Origin: an uncultured Clostridia bacterium | Lineage (GTDB): Bacteria; Bacillota; Clostridia; Oscillospirales; Ruminococcaceae | Assembly (NCBI GenBank): GCA_944386455.1 | Contig: CALXBC010000001.1 | Span: 62,001 to 126,000 of the forward strand | Length of the DNA: 64,000 nt | Direction of reading: 5' to 3' | Shown: piece after piece, positions 51,871 to 60,036 of the stretch | Numbering within the stretch: position 1 is the first letter of the stretch | How the letters are laid out: every line of letters starts with the position of its first letter | The notes under the pieces: model-generated | The model's database searches: none | Told to the model about the DNA's origin: nothing | What the model saw: the letters and a program-made list of their open reading frames with translations, nothing else | Translations under genes and position numbers: made by a program

Positions 51871-52356
51871 TTACCAACCGATGTATTCCATCATGTCCAC
51901 AAAAAAGTTTTTGATTTTCTGCCAAACAGATGGTTCTGTTTCTTCTTTTACTTCAACCCGGTTCCCTTCTGTCAGTGTTACATACTCCACCTGAGCGGGA
52001 TCGAGCTTTTCCAGTCCCAGCTCTGTTGCTGCGTATTCCTCCACATTTTTCAAAGAAAGCTGCTTTTCCAGCTCTGTTGTCAAACGGACATTCTCGCTTT
52101 CCAGTTCATCCAGTTTCTTGGACGCGCTGGTGACCTGCGCGCTCAGTTCCGTCAATTGGGCACGGCTGTACATAATGGAGGAAGCCATCACCAGAACCAC
52201 AGCCATACAAGCCAACACCTTGACCGGACTTGTGCGTTTTACCGGCTTTGCCTTTGGAACCTTTACGATTTTGGGCTGTCTAAGTTCTTCCTGTTGTTTC
52301 GGCTGCTGATAAGCCAGATTGGAATGATTTTTCATCGCCGTCCCAAACGAAGCCAA
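51871..52356 (-). CDS. ftsL: FtsL/DivIC-type cell division protein
   Basis: 161 residues. A basic, Gln-rich cytoplasmic stretch, one membrane helix (about 47-63), then a coiled coil (AQLTELSAQVTSASKKLDEL and on) with LESENVRLTTELEKQ and EYAATELGLEKLDPAQVEYV, the usual FtsL ending, plus an extra 30-residue tail. It bridges FtsQ and the septal synthase. The first codon at 52356 is TTG with GGCGGAG upstream; the ATG seven codons later has a poorer site. Located between rsmH and the PBP gene. Confidence 0.85.
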   Translation of the reverse strand: MASFGTAMKNHSNLAYQQPKQQEELRQPKIVKVPKAKPVKRTSPVKVLACMAVVLVMASSIMYSRAQLTELSAQVTSASKKLDELESENVRLTTELEKQLSLKNVEEYAATELGLEKLDPAQVEYVTLTEGNRVEVKEETEPSVWQKIKNFFVDMMEYIGW

Positions 52357-52404
52357 AATGCGGCTCCGCCTTTTTCCTTTCTTTTAAACTTCCTGTAATT
52401 TGAT

Positions 52405-53328
52405 TTACAGTTTTTCCAAAATTCTTAGTTTTGCGCTTTGACTGCGGCTGTTTTCTGCCAATTCTTTTTCTGAAGGCAGCAGCGGTTTTTTGTTCACCAG
52501 CCTGGCGCGCGGCTTACGCCCGCAGACGCAGACCGGAAAATCCGGGGGACAGATACATCCCTGACACCAGCCGGCAAATTTTTGTTTGACTATTCTGTCT
52601 TCCAGGGAATGAAAGGTCAACACCACAAGCCTGCCGCCGGGATAAAGCAGCTCGAACGCTGCGTCCAGCCCCTGATTCAAGCATTCCAATTCATCATTCA
52701 CTGCGATCCGAATCGCCTGAAAGCTGCGCTTGCAGGGGTTTTTGTCTCTTTTTGCAGCCGCAGGCATTGATGACTTGATAATATCTGCCAACTGCAAAGT
52801 AGTTTCAATCGGCTTTTCTGCCCTGGCGCGAACGATATTCCGCGCAATGCTGCGGGAATAGCGTTCTTCCCCATATTCATGGAGAATCCGCTCCAATTCT
52901 TCGGCCGGCCATTCATTGACAATATCTCTTGCCGACATGCCCTTGCCGCTCATCCGCATATCCAGAGGGGCGTCGCTTCGGTAAGAAAAGCCGCGTTCCG
53001 CCTGATCCAGCTGATAGGAGGACACGCCCAGGTCGAGCAGCACCCCGTCCAGACCGAATACATTCTGTTCCGAGCACACCTGTGCGAGCTGGCTGAAATT
53101 TGCCTGGACTACCCTTGCAGTGGGATAAGGTGCCAGCCGTTGGGCTGCCGTTTTTACCGCTTCCGGGTCACGGTCCAGCGCCAAAAGCCGTCCGGTTGTC
53201 AGCCGTTGTGCAATTTGGATCGAATGTCCGGCGCCGCCGGCAGTACCGTCCGCATAGCTTCCATCCTGGCGAATCCGCAGTCCGTCGATACATTCCTGCA
53301 GCATGACGGAATAGTGCCGGAACTCCAT
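52405..53328 (-). CDS. rsmH: 16S rRNA (cytosine1402-N4)-methyltransferase RsmH
   Basis: 307 residues. FRHYSVMLQECIDGL at the start, GTAGGAGHS (SAM site), LLDLGVSSYQLDQAERGFSY, DMRMSG, RIAVNDELECLNQGLDAAF and LVVLTFHSLEDRIVKQ are RsmH/MraW motifs. The ATG at 53328 has GGAAAGG upstream; the long upstream extension in frame overlaps mraZ and is spurious. Second gene of the cluster. Confidence 0.97.
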   Translation of the reverse strand: MEFRHYSVMLQECIDGLRIRQDGSYADGTAGGAGHSIQIAQRLTTGRLLALDRDPEAVKTAAQRLAPYPTARVVQANFSQLAQVCSEQNVFGLDGVLLDLGVSSYQLDQAERGFSYRSDAPLDMRMSGKGMSARDIVNEWPAEELERILHEYGEERYSRSIARNIVRARAEKPIETTLQLADIIKSSMPAAAKRDKNPCKRSFQAIRIAVNDELECLNQGLDAAFELLYPGGRLVVLTFHSLEDRIVKQKFAGWCQGCICPPDFPVCVCGRKPRARLVNKKPLLPSEKELAENSRSQSAKLRILEKL

Positions 53329-53350
53329 GAAAACCGCCCTTTCCTTAAGA

Positions 53351-53773
53351 TCAGAATCCGATCTCATCCATGATATCCACAATTGAAGTGGTATCCAGCT
53401 CAGAGCAGATTTCATCCCAGTGCTGCCTGTTCCAGATCTCGCAGTGGTTGGACGCGCCAATGACCATAACGTCCTTGTCCAGTCCCGCATATTCCCGCAG
53501 CACAGCCGGAATCATGATCCTGCCCTGCTTGTCCGGTTCTGCCTCGGCTGCACTTGCAAAAAAGAACCGCTGCAGGTTTCTTGCCTTAGACATCGGCAAA
53601 GCCTTGACCTTGTCCTCAAAATTTTTCCATTCTTCCTTGGAATAAACCAGCAGGCATTTATCGTCAAAACCTTTTGTCAGAATAAAAGTGTCTCCCATAT
53701 CTTCCCGGAGCTTGGCAGGAAAATTCAACCGGCCCTTCACGTCAATACTATAGCTGTATTCACCGATCAGCAT
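53351..53773 (-). CDS. mraZ: Transcriptional regulator MraZ
   Basis: 140 residues with two AbrB-like half domains: LIGEYSYSIDVKGRLNFPAK and AAEAEPDKQGRIMIPAVLREY, each with the DxKGR/DxQGR core. MraZ binds tandem GTGG repeats upstream of its own operon. AAAGGAGG lies 8 bases before the ATG at 53773; the 24-codon extension upstream crosses the MraZ boxes and is not coding. First gene of the division cluster. Confidence 0.97.
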   Translation of the reverse strand: MLIGEYSYSIDVKGRLNFPAKLREDMGDTFILTKGFDDKCLLVYSKEEWKNFEDKVKALPMSKARNLQRFFFASAAEAEPDKQGRIMIPAVLREYAGLDKDVMVIGASNHCEIWNRQHWDEICSELDTTSIVDIMDEIGF

Positions 53774-53831
53774 TTCCCGCACCTCCTTTGCAAGCAGTGA
53801 CTGCTTTTTACCCCCGGAAAAGAATTTTTGT

Positions 53832-53878
53832 CCACTTTTCCCCACTTTTATCCACTTTAGTAATAATTATACCCACTT
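53832..53878 (-). promoter_or_regulatory. Four MraZ boxes
   Basis: AAAGTGG repeats on the minus strand at 53832-53838, 53842-53848, 53852-53858 and 53872-53878. Three are spaced exactly 10 bp apart around the transcript start, and the fourth, 20 bp further, lies in the promoter spacer, so MraZ binding should repress. Confidence 0.85.
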
Positions 53879-53894
53879 TTCGAATAAAATGCAA
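53866..53894 (-). promoter_or_regulatory. Promoter of the mraZ division and cell wall cluster
   Basis: Minus-strand TTGCAT (53889-53894), 17-bp spacer, TATAAT (53866-53871). Transcript start expected near 53859, giving an 86-base leader before mraZ that contains the MraZ boxes. The remaining gap up to serC (53895-54087) is AT-rich with no gene visible. Confidence 0.85.
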
Positions 53895-54087
53895 TAGCTT
53901 TGAGAAAAAAAGCAAAATATTTTTTCACTCAAAAAGGCGCTTTATCGGCAAAATATAACAGAAAGTGTCATATCAAAGCAAAAACTGACAGGCTAAAATA
54001 TTTTTTATGCAAAACAACCGATTATAGGGTATCCAAAACCCGGATTGTCAATTATTTGACAAAATAAAGAAAAAACAGTTTTCACAA

Positions 54088-54171
54088 TTGACTATTTCAA
54101 AATAAAATTCTATAATATAGTTATTCCTTTCATCATTCGGACGAGGGGCCTTATTCTGATGCCTTCGTCCG
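54088..54171 (+). promoter_or_regulatory. Promoter and leader hairpin of serC-serA
   Basis: TTGACT (54088-54093), 17-bp spacer, TATAAT (54111-54116), start near 54124. The leader has a 10-bp hairpin (54138-54147 with 54162-54171, one G-U pair) without a T-tract, so a role in mRNA stability is as likely as regulation. Confidence 0.75.
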
Positions 54172-54205
54172 CGGAAAGCTATTATTTTATATTGGGGGAA
54201 CTTTT

Positions 54206-55297
54206 ATGAGCAGAGTTTACAACTTCAGCGCCGGTCCGTCTATGCTGCCGGAATCCGTGCTGAGAAAAGCAGCGGACGAAATGCTGGATTATCAGGGAAG
54301 CGGCCAGTCGGTCATGGAGATGTCCCATCGTTCCAAGACCTATCAGGCAATTATTGACGGCTGTGAGGCACTTCTGCGGGAAGTGATGCAGATCCCGGAT
54401 AATTACAAGGTCCTCTTTTTGCAGGGCGGCGCCTCTTCTCAGTTTGCCATGATCCCGCTGAACCTGATGAACGGATCTGGCAAAGCGGATTATGTCATCA
54501 CCGGCCAATGGGCTAAAAAAGCATTTCAGGAAGGCTCTCGCTATGGGGAGTGCAAAGCAGTCGCTTCCTCTGCGGATAAGACTTTTTCCTATATTCCGGC
54601 GCTTGATCCGTCCACCTTTACCAAAGATGCAGATTACTTTTACATATGTATGAACAACACCATTTACGGAACCTGCTACAGTGAGGCACAACTGCCTGAT
54701 ACCGGGAGTGTTCCGCTGATTGCTGATATCAGTTCCTGTATTCTGTCTGCTCCGCTGGACGTATCCAAATTCGGTATGGTCTATGCAGGCGCCCAGAAAA
54801 ATATGGGACCTGCCGGCTTGACAGTGGTCATTATTCGGGAAGATCTGATCGGGCATGCGCGCGACATCACACCGACCATGTTCAATTATCAGATCCATGC
54901 GGACAACGGCTCCATGTACAACACGCCGCCGACCTATGCGATCTATATCTGCAAGCTGGTGCTGGAGTGGATCCGCGATGAAATCGGCGGTCTGGAAAAT
55001 ATGAAGAAACGCAATGAAGAAAAGGCAAAACTGCTATATGATTTTCTTGATTCTTCTGAGATGTTTCAGGGCACAGTGGAAAAGGGCAGTCGCTCTCTGA
55101 TGAACGTTCCGTTTGTCACCGGAAACGAAGAGCTTGACGCCAAATTTGTCAAGGAGTCCTCTGCAGCCGGACTGATTAATCTGAAGGGACATCGTACAGT
55201 AGGCGGAATGCGTGCCTCCATTTACAACGCAATGCCGATTGAAGGCGTAAAAGCATTGGTCGAATTTATGAAAAAGTTTGAAGCGGAAAATAAATAA
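54206..55297 (+). CDS. serC: Phosphoserine aminotransferase
   Basis: 363 residues. VYNFSAGPSMLPESVL, GSGQSVMEMSHRSK, FLQGGASSQFAMIPLNL, the PLP Lys in YAGAQKNMGPAGLTVVI, and NTPPTYAIY are SerC motifs. It converts 3-phosphohydroxypyruvate and glutamate to phosphoserine. GGGGGAA precedes the ATG at 54206. serA follows after 24 bases, so both serine-pathway enzymes are co-expressed; serB is not here. Confidence 0.97.
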   Translation: MSRVYNFSAGPSMLPESVLRKAADEMLDYQGSGQSVMEMSHRSKTYQAIIDGCEALLREVMQIPDNYKVLFLQGGASSQFAMIPLNLMNGSGKADYVITGQWAKKAFQEGSRYGECKAVASSADKTFSYIPALDPSTFTKDADYFYICMNNTIYGTCYSEAQLPDTGSVPLIADISSCILSAPLDVSKFGMVYAGAQKNMGPAGLTVVIIREDLIGHARDITPTMFNYQIHADNGSMYNTPPTYAIYICKLVLEWIRDEIGGLENMKKRNEEKAKLLYDFLDSSEMFQGTVEKGSRSLMNVPFVTGNEELDAKFVKESSAAGLINLKGHRTVGGMRASIYNAMPIEGVKALVEFMKKFEAENK

Positions 55298-55321
55298 CTG
55301 TTTTTGAGAGGAAATGATCTC

Positions 55322-56485
55322 ATGTTTAATATTAAAACACTGAATAAAATCTCGCCGGTAGGTCTGGATAAATTTGACCGTTCCAAATATACATGGGGCG
55401 ATGACATTGAAAATCCTGACGCCATACTGGTTCGTTCCGCGTCCATGCACGACATGGAAATGCCCAAAAGTCTTCTCGCGATTGCACGGGCAGGCGCCGG
55501 AGTCAACAACATCCCGGTCGACAAATGCGCAGAGGAAGGCATCGTTGTTTTCAACACCCCCGGTGCAAACGCCAATGCGGTCAAAGAATTGGTGCTGCTG
55601 GGAATGCTGATCTGCTCCCGTAAGGTGACGAACGCGCTGGAATGGGTCAAAACCCTGTCTGGGAAGGGTGAAGAAGTGGGCAAGCTGGTGGAAAAAGGAA
55701 AAAGTCAGTTTGCCGGCCCCGAACTTGCAGGCAAAACTCTTGGTGTGATTGGTCTGGGCGCAATCGGCGTCAAGGTAGCAAATGCTGCAACCCATCTGGG
55801 AATGGATGTCCTTGGATATGATCCTTATATTTCTGTGGACGGCGCGTGGGAGCTTTCCCGTTCTGTCAAGCACGCCAAAACATTGAAAGAAATCTTTGAA
55901 GCCTGCGACTATATCACGCTGCATGTTCCCTGCAACGCGGAGACCAAAGGAATGATTAATTCCGAATCCATCGCAACCATGAAAAACGGCGTGCGTATCC
56001 TGAATTTTGCCAGAGGCGAACTTGCTGTTAACGCTGACATTTTGAATGCGCTGGAAAGTGGTAAGGTTGCCGCTTATGTGACGGATTTTGCAGCTGATGA
56101 GCTGATCGGAAAAGAAGGTGTCGTTGTGCTTCCGCATCTGGGTGCTTCTACCCCGGAATCGGAGGACAACTGTGCAAAAATGGCCGCGGCGGAAATCATC
56201 GACTATCTGGAAAACGGCAATATCAAAAATTCTGTCAACATGCCGGCTGCCTCCATGCCGAAGAGCGGCAAAGCCAGAGTCTGCATCATTCATAAGAACA
56301 TCCCTGCCATGGTAGCGCAGATCACGGCCGTCTTTTCTGACAACGGACTGAATATCGAAAATATGCAGGATAAATCGAGAAAAGATATCGCATATACTCT
56401 GCTTGATATCGCTCAGCCCGTCGGTACAGAAATTGCCGACAAGCTGGATGCAATTGACGGAGTTGTTAAGGTAAGAATCATCTAA
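55322..56485 (+). CDS. serA: D-3-phosphoglycerate dehydrogenase (short ACT-domain form)
   Basis: 387 residues from ATG at 55322, with GAGAGGAAA about 9 bases upstream. NAD site LGVIGLGAIGVKVANAATHL, RSASMHD, catalytic Arg in NFARGELAVN, Glu, and His in VLPHLGAST. A C-terminal ACT domain (about 320-387, ARVCIIHKNIPAMVAQITAV) suggests serine feedback control; the intervening ASB domain of the long form is absent. First enzyme of serine synthesis. Ends at a strong terminator. Confidence 0.96.
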   Translation: MFNIKTLNKISPVGLDKFDRSKYTWGDDIENPDAILVRSASMHDMEMPKSLLAIARAGAGVNNIPVDKCAEEGIVVFNTPGANANAVKELVLLGMLICSRKVTNALEWVKTLSGKGEEVGKLVEKGKSQFAGPELAGKTLGVIGLGAIGVKVANAATHLGMDVLGYDPYISVDGAWELSRSVKHAKTLKEIFEACDYITLHVPCNAETKGMINSESIATMKNGVRILNFARGELAVNADILNALESGKVAAYVTDFAADELIGKEGVVVLPHLGASTPESEDNCAKMAAAEIIDYLENGNIKNSVNMPAASMPKSGKARVCIIHKNIPAMVAQITAVFSDNGLNIENMQDKSRKDIAYTLLDIAQPVGTEIADKLDAIDGVVKVRII

Positions 56486-56518
56486 AACCGGCCGCATAAC
56501 AAAATGAATACAAATATA

Positions 56519-56548
56519 GACCGGGACGTTTCCGTCCCGGTCTTTTTT
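56519..56548 (+). terminator. Terminator of serC-serA
   Basis: 10-bp perfect stem GACCGGGACG / CGTCCCGGTC with TTTC loop (56519-56542), followed by six T. Confidence 0.95.
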
Positions 56549-56622
56549 CAAACCAAATCTTTTCCAGTGGACAGTATTTCTACTGATACCAAAAATTGAC
56601 TAGAAAATTACAAAAATATTTC

Positions 56623-56651
56623 TTGCCAAACAAGATGCGAACCCTTATAAT
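56623..56651 (+). promoter_or_regulatory. Promoter of the MATE exporter gene
   Basis: TTGCCA (56623-56628), 17-bp spacer, TATAAT (56646-56651); start near 56659, 36 bases before the chosen ATG. It shows that the longer reading frame from 56596 is not the real start. Confidence 0.75.
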
Positions 56652-56694
56652 ATACCCGGCGGTTCGTCATTTTTCTGGAAACGGGGTCTTTTTT

Positions 56695-58080
56695 ATGCAG
56701 CGCGATATGACGGTTGGCAGCCCATTTAAAGTGGTTTTAAATTTCACCATTCCCATATTTATTGGGAATGTGTTTCAGCAATTTTATAATATGGCAGATG
56801 CTGTTATCGTCGGCAAATTTGTCGGCACTGACGCTCTGGCCGCGGTAGGCTCGACCGGAACCATTATGTTTTTGATTTTCGGCCTTATCACCGGGATGTC
56901 TGTAGGCTTCACTGTCCTGACTTCACAGTATTACGGTGCCGGCGATATGGACGGAATGCGGCGCAGCGTCGGCTCTGCTGTCGTTTTGTCAGCGGTGATC
57001 ACAGTGGCTATGACGTTGGTTACTGTATTGGGCATGCGCTGGATTCTGACCATCATGCAGACGCCGCAAAATATTTTTGATGACGCTTATGCCTATATCG
57101 TTATTATATGTGCAGGTATTTTCACTCAAGTACTGTACAATCTGTTGTCCAGCATCCTTCGCGCACTAGGAAACAGCAAAACGCCCTTATACTTTCTGAT
57201 TCTGGCTGCCCTTCTGAACATTGTTTTGGATTTGGTGCTGGTCATTGTATTTCATATGGGAACCGCCGGCGCTGCCTACGCCACCGTAATCTCACAAGGA
57301 ATATCCGGTCTGCTCTGCCTGATCTATATCATAAAAAAAGTGCCCCTGCTTAAGCTGCGCCGCTCTGATTTTAAGCTTGACTGGTTCCTAATCAAAAACC
57401 AGCTCCGGGTAGGTTGTCCAATGGCGCTGCAATTTTCCATTACTGCAATCGGAACCACAATGGTACAGGTCTCGCTCAATCTTCTGGGGTCTGTCTATGT
57501 TGCCGCATTTACTGCTGCGGGCAAAATCGAACAGGTCGTCACTCAATCATATGTGGCACTTGGCACGACGCTTGCTACCTATGCCGCCCAAAACATCGGC
57601 GCCCAAAAATACCAGCGAATCCGTGACGGTTTTCGCGCGGCAACCATCATGAGCCTCGTGTATTCTGTGGTAATTGGCATTTTGGTCGCATTTGCAGGCA
57701 AACAGCTGACCTATCTGTTTATTGAAGTGGACAATCCGGTCATTATTGAATATGTGGATGTATATTTGAAATGTGTAACGGCTTTCTTCATCCCGCTTTC
57801 CATCATCTATCTGTATCGGAACGGCATCCAGGGCATGGGATATGGTCTGCTGCCAATGATGGGCGGCATTGCAGAACTGGTCGGCAGAGCAATTCTGGCT
57901 ATCGCAGGCTTTGTTTCCCGCAGCTATCTTGTTATCTGTCTGGCCAGTCCGGCCGCATGGGTATTGGCTGCCGGGCTGTTATTATGGAGCTATTACCACA
58001 TAATGAAACAGTATCGGGAGATTCCTTCTCTTTCTGAGACAGAGCAGTCCTATCCATGTAAAACCCCGCAGACCAAATGA
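56695..58080 (+). CDS. MATE family efflux transporter
   Basis: 461 residues, twelve predicted helices in two similar halves. MTVGSPFKVVLNFTIPIFIGNVFQQFYNMAD (read around residues 5-35), GTDALAAVGSTGTIMFLI, MSVGFTVLTSQYYGAGD and the second-half counterparts (AAFTAAGKIEQVVTQSYVALG) are typical. MATE proteins export cationic drugs or metabolites with Na+ or H+. The ATG at 56695 fits the promoter position; the ribosome site (ACGGGG) is modest. Monocistronic. Confidence 0.93.
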   Translation: MQRDMTVGSPFKVVLNFTIPIFIGNVFQQFYNMADAVIVGKFVGTDALAAVGSTGTIMFLIFGLITGMSVGFTVLTSQYYGAGDMDGMRRSVGSAVVLSAVITVAMTLVTVLGMRWILTIMQTPQNIFDDAYAYIVIICAGIFTQVLYNLLSSILRALGNSKTPLYFLILAALLNIVLDLVLVIVFHMGTAGAAYATVISQGISGLLCLIYIIKKVPLLKLRRSDFKLDWFLIKNQLRVGCPMALQFSITAIGTTMVQVSLNLLGSVYVAAFTAAGKIEQVVTQSYVALGTTLATYAAQNIGAQKYQRIRDGFRAATIMSLVYSVVIGILVAFAGKQLTYLFIEVDNPVIIEYVDVYLKCVTAFFIPLSIIYLYRNGIQGMGYGLLPMMGGIAELVGRAILAIAGFVSRSYLVICLASPAAWVLAAGLLLWSYYHIMKQYREIPSLSETEQSYPCKTPQTK

Positions 58081-58111
58081 TCTGCATAATAAGGAAGTAT
58101 CATTGACTTGT

Positions 58112-58145
58112 AGCGGAAGGTACATCTTTGGATATGCCTTCCGCT
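58112..58145 (+). terminator. Terminator after the MATE gene
   Basis: 9-bp stem AGCGGAAGG (58112-58120) / CCTTCCGCT (58137-58145), 16-nt loop, then CACTATTTT on the plus strand. It also separates the gene from the convergent ABC operon. Confidence 0.65.
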
Positions 58146-58190
58146 CACTATTTTAGTTGGACCGATGTATATCGCGCTTTTGCCATCTTG

Positions 58191-59351
58191 TTATAAGGTG
58201 TGAAGCGCATCAATCGGTTGCAGGCGGGATGCCTTTGCCGCCGGATAGCCGCCAAACAGTACACCGATTACCGCACAGAAAGCAATAGCGGCGATACCGA
58301 CTCCCCAATTCATCCCTACCGATGTAGCAGAAATAAGGCTGTAAATTTCTATTGTACCAAATGACAGGAGCAACCCGATGATCCCCCCGAGCACAGAGAG
58401 AATACAGGCTTCACAGAGAAACTGAAGCATAATGTGCTTTCTCTTGGCACCGACCGCCTTGCGGATACCGATCTCACGGGTGCGTTCCGTCACGGATACC
58501 AGCATGATATTCATAATACCGATGCCTCCGACAAGAAGGGAAATGGCAGCGATCCCTGCGAGAAGCAGGGACATGGTATTGGTAACATCGTCCATTGTAT
58601 CAAGCACATCCGACTGATTGCTGACATCATAGGAGTCTTCGTCGCGCATGGCCTGCAAAAGGAACATCTCTACACTGCTGATTGCCGCGTTGACTGTGCT
58701 TTCGCTTGTCGCTTTGATATAAAAGCTGTTTACACTTGTCTGCCCGGTCATACGGGAAGCGGTTGAATAGGGGATGAGTATTCTGTTATCATCCGAACCT
58801 GCAAGGCTGGAGCCCTGTTCTTCCAGCACTCCCACTACCTTGTAAATACTGTCGCCGATGATGATGGTTCCGTTTACGGCGTCCCAAGTATCAAACAGGT
58901 CGGTTGCAACTTCCGTGCCGATCACACAGATATTTGTGTTCCATTCAATATCCGATTCCACGATTTTTCGGCCGCGCTGAATATCGATGTCCTGCACGTC
59001 AAAATAGGACGGTGTAATTCCAACAACCGAGTAGTTGCCGGTATTGCTGTTCTTTTTCACGGTTTGGTTTGTGGAAATAACAGGGGCTGCACCGCTGATG
59101 GTAGGATAGGAAGCAAGGCTTTCCACATCGTCAGCTGAAACGGAAACATCTTCACTGGATATGGTCGCCGTAATCTGCTGCGATCCCATGCTGGAAATAC
59201 TATCCGTGATGCCGCTAGTCGCACCCTGCGTGATAGAAACAAGGATAACGACCGCCATAACGCCGATAATGATACCGAGCATTGTCAGAAAAGAGCGCAT
59301 TTTATTGTTAAAAATCCCCTTTAAGGAGAGCTTTATGATTTTCCAAGTCAT
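58191..59351 (-). CDS. MacB-type ABC transporter permease
   Basis: 386 residues. An N-terminal membrane helix (about 18-40, FLTMLGIIIGVMAVVILVSI), a large extracytoplasmic MacB core domain, and three C-terminal helices with LLVGGIGIMNIMLVSVTERTREIGIRKAVGAKRKHI, here about residues 270-305, the FtsX/MacB coupling region. Such permeases export peptides or lipids with an ATPase and an adaptor. Its ATG overlaps the ATPase stop by 4 bases (ATGA). Last gene of the sigma/adaptor-ATPase-permease operon. Confidence 0.93.
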   Translation of the reverse strand: MTWKIIKLSLKGIFNNKMRSFLTMLGIIIGVMAVVILVSITQGATSGITDSISSMGSQQITATISSEDVSVSADDVESLASYPTISGAAPVISTNQTVKKNSNTGNYSVVGITPSYFDVQDIDIQRGRKIVESDIEWNTNICVIGTEVATDLFDTWDAVNGTIIIGDSIYKVVGVLEEQGSSLAGSDDNRILIPYSTASRMTGQTSVNSFYIKATSESTVNAAISSVEMFLLQAMRDEDSYDVSNQSDVLDTMDDVTNTMSLLLAGIAAISLLVGGIGIMNIMLVSVTERTREIGIRKAVGAKRKHIMLQFLCEACILSVLGGIIGLLLSFGTIEIYSLISATSVGMNWGVGIAAIAFCAVIGVLFGGYPAAKASRLQPIDALHTL

Positions 59352-60025
59352 ACGGCGGCCTCCTTATCACTCAACCGTCCGTCGCGAACGTAGACCTTTC
59401 GCTCAGCCTGATTTGCTACGTTGATGTCATGGGTAATCAGTATAATGGTATTCCCGGCCTTCCACAAATCCTGAATAATGCCCATGATCTCCTTGCCGGA
59501 CGCAGTATCCAGGTTGCCGGTCGGCTCGTCTGCCAGAATGATAGACGGTTCGCTTGCCAGAACACGGGCAATGGCAACCCGCTGCTGCTGGCCGCCGGAG
59601 AGCTGGGAGGGCTTATGCTGCATACGTTCTTCCAAGCCCACTTGTTTCAGTGTCTTAAGTACCCTTTCATGACGCTCTGCGGGCGAGATCTTCCGGTACA
59701 AAAGCGGCATTTCCACATTTTCATAAGCTGTCAAATCCGGAAGCAGATTGAACTGCTGAAAGATAAAGCCGATTTTTATGCCGCGAATTTCACTCAGCTG
59801 ATCTTCCGTGCAGTTGTCTACATATTCTCCGTCAAGGATATAATCTCCGCTGTCGGGGATGTCCAGGCAGCCAATAATATTCATCAGTGTCGATTTTCCG
59901 CTGCCGGAGGGGCCAAGAATCGATACAAATTCATGAGGCTTCACATGAAGGCTGACATCCTGCAAAACAGGCACGTCAATTTCACCGAGGGTATAGGACT
60001 TGTAGATGTGCTTGAGTCTGATCAT
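59348..60025 (-). CDS. MacB/LolD-type ABC transporter ATP-binding protein
   Basis: 225 residues. Walker [10 protein letters not shown] (about 39-47), Q-loop [18 protein letters not shown], signature [15 protein letters not shown], Walker [13 protein letters not shown] and the H-loop ITHD. It powers the adjacent permease. It starts 11 bases after the adaptor gene and overlaps the permease start, so all three are co-translated. Confidence 0.95.
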   Translation of the reverse strand: MIRLKHIYKSYTLGEIDVPVLQDVSLHVKPHEFVSILGPSGSGKSTLMNIIGCLDIPDSGDYILDGEYVDNCTEDQLSEIRGIKIGFIFQQFNLLPDLTAYENVEMPLLYRKISPAERHERVLKTLKQVGLEERMQHKPSQLSGGQQQRVAIARVLASEPSIILADEPTGNLDTASGKEIMGIIQDLWKAGNTIILITHDINVANQAERKVYVRDGRLSDKEAAV

Positions 60026-60036
60026 GGCAGTCCCTC

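Noticed and set aside
53774-53845. Upstream extension of mraZ
   Set aside because: It covers two MraZ boxes, and a strong ribosome site directly precedes the ATG at 53773.
55034-56551. 505-codon minus-strand ORF opposite serC/serA
   Set aside because: It runs antisense to two genes with clear family motifs and good ribosome sites, and its own translation shows no recognisable domain; it is a codon-bias shadow.
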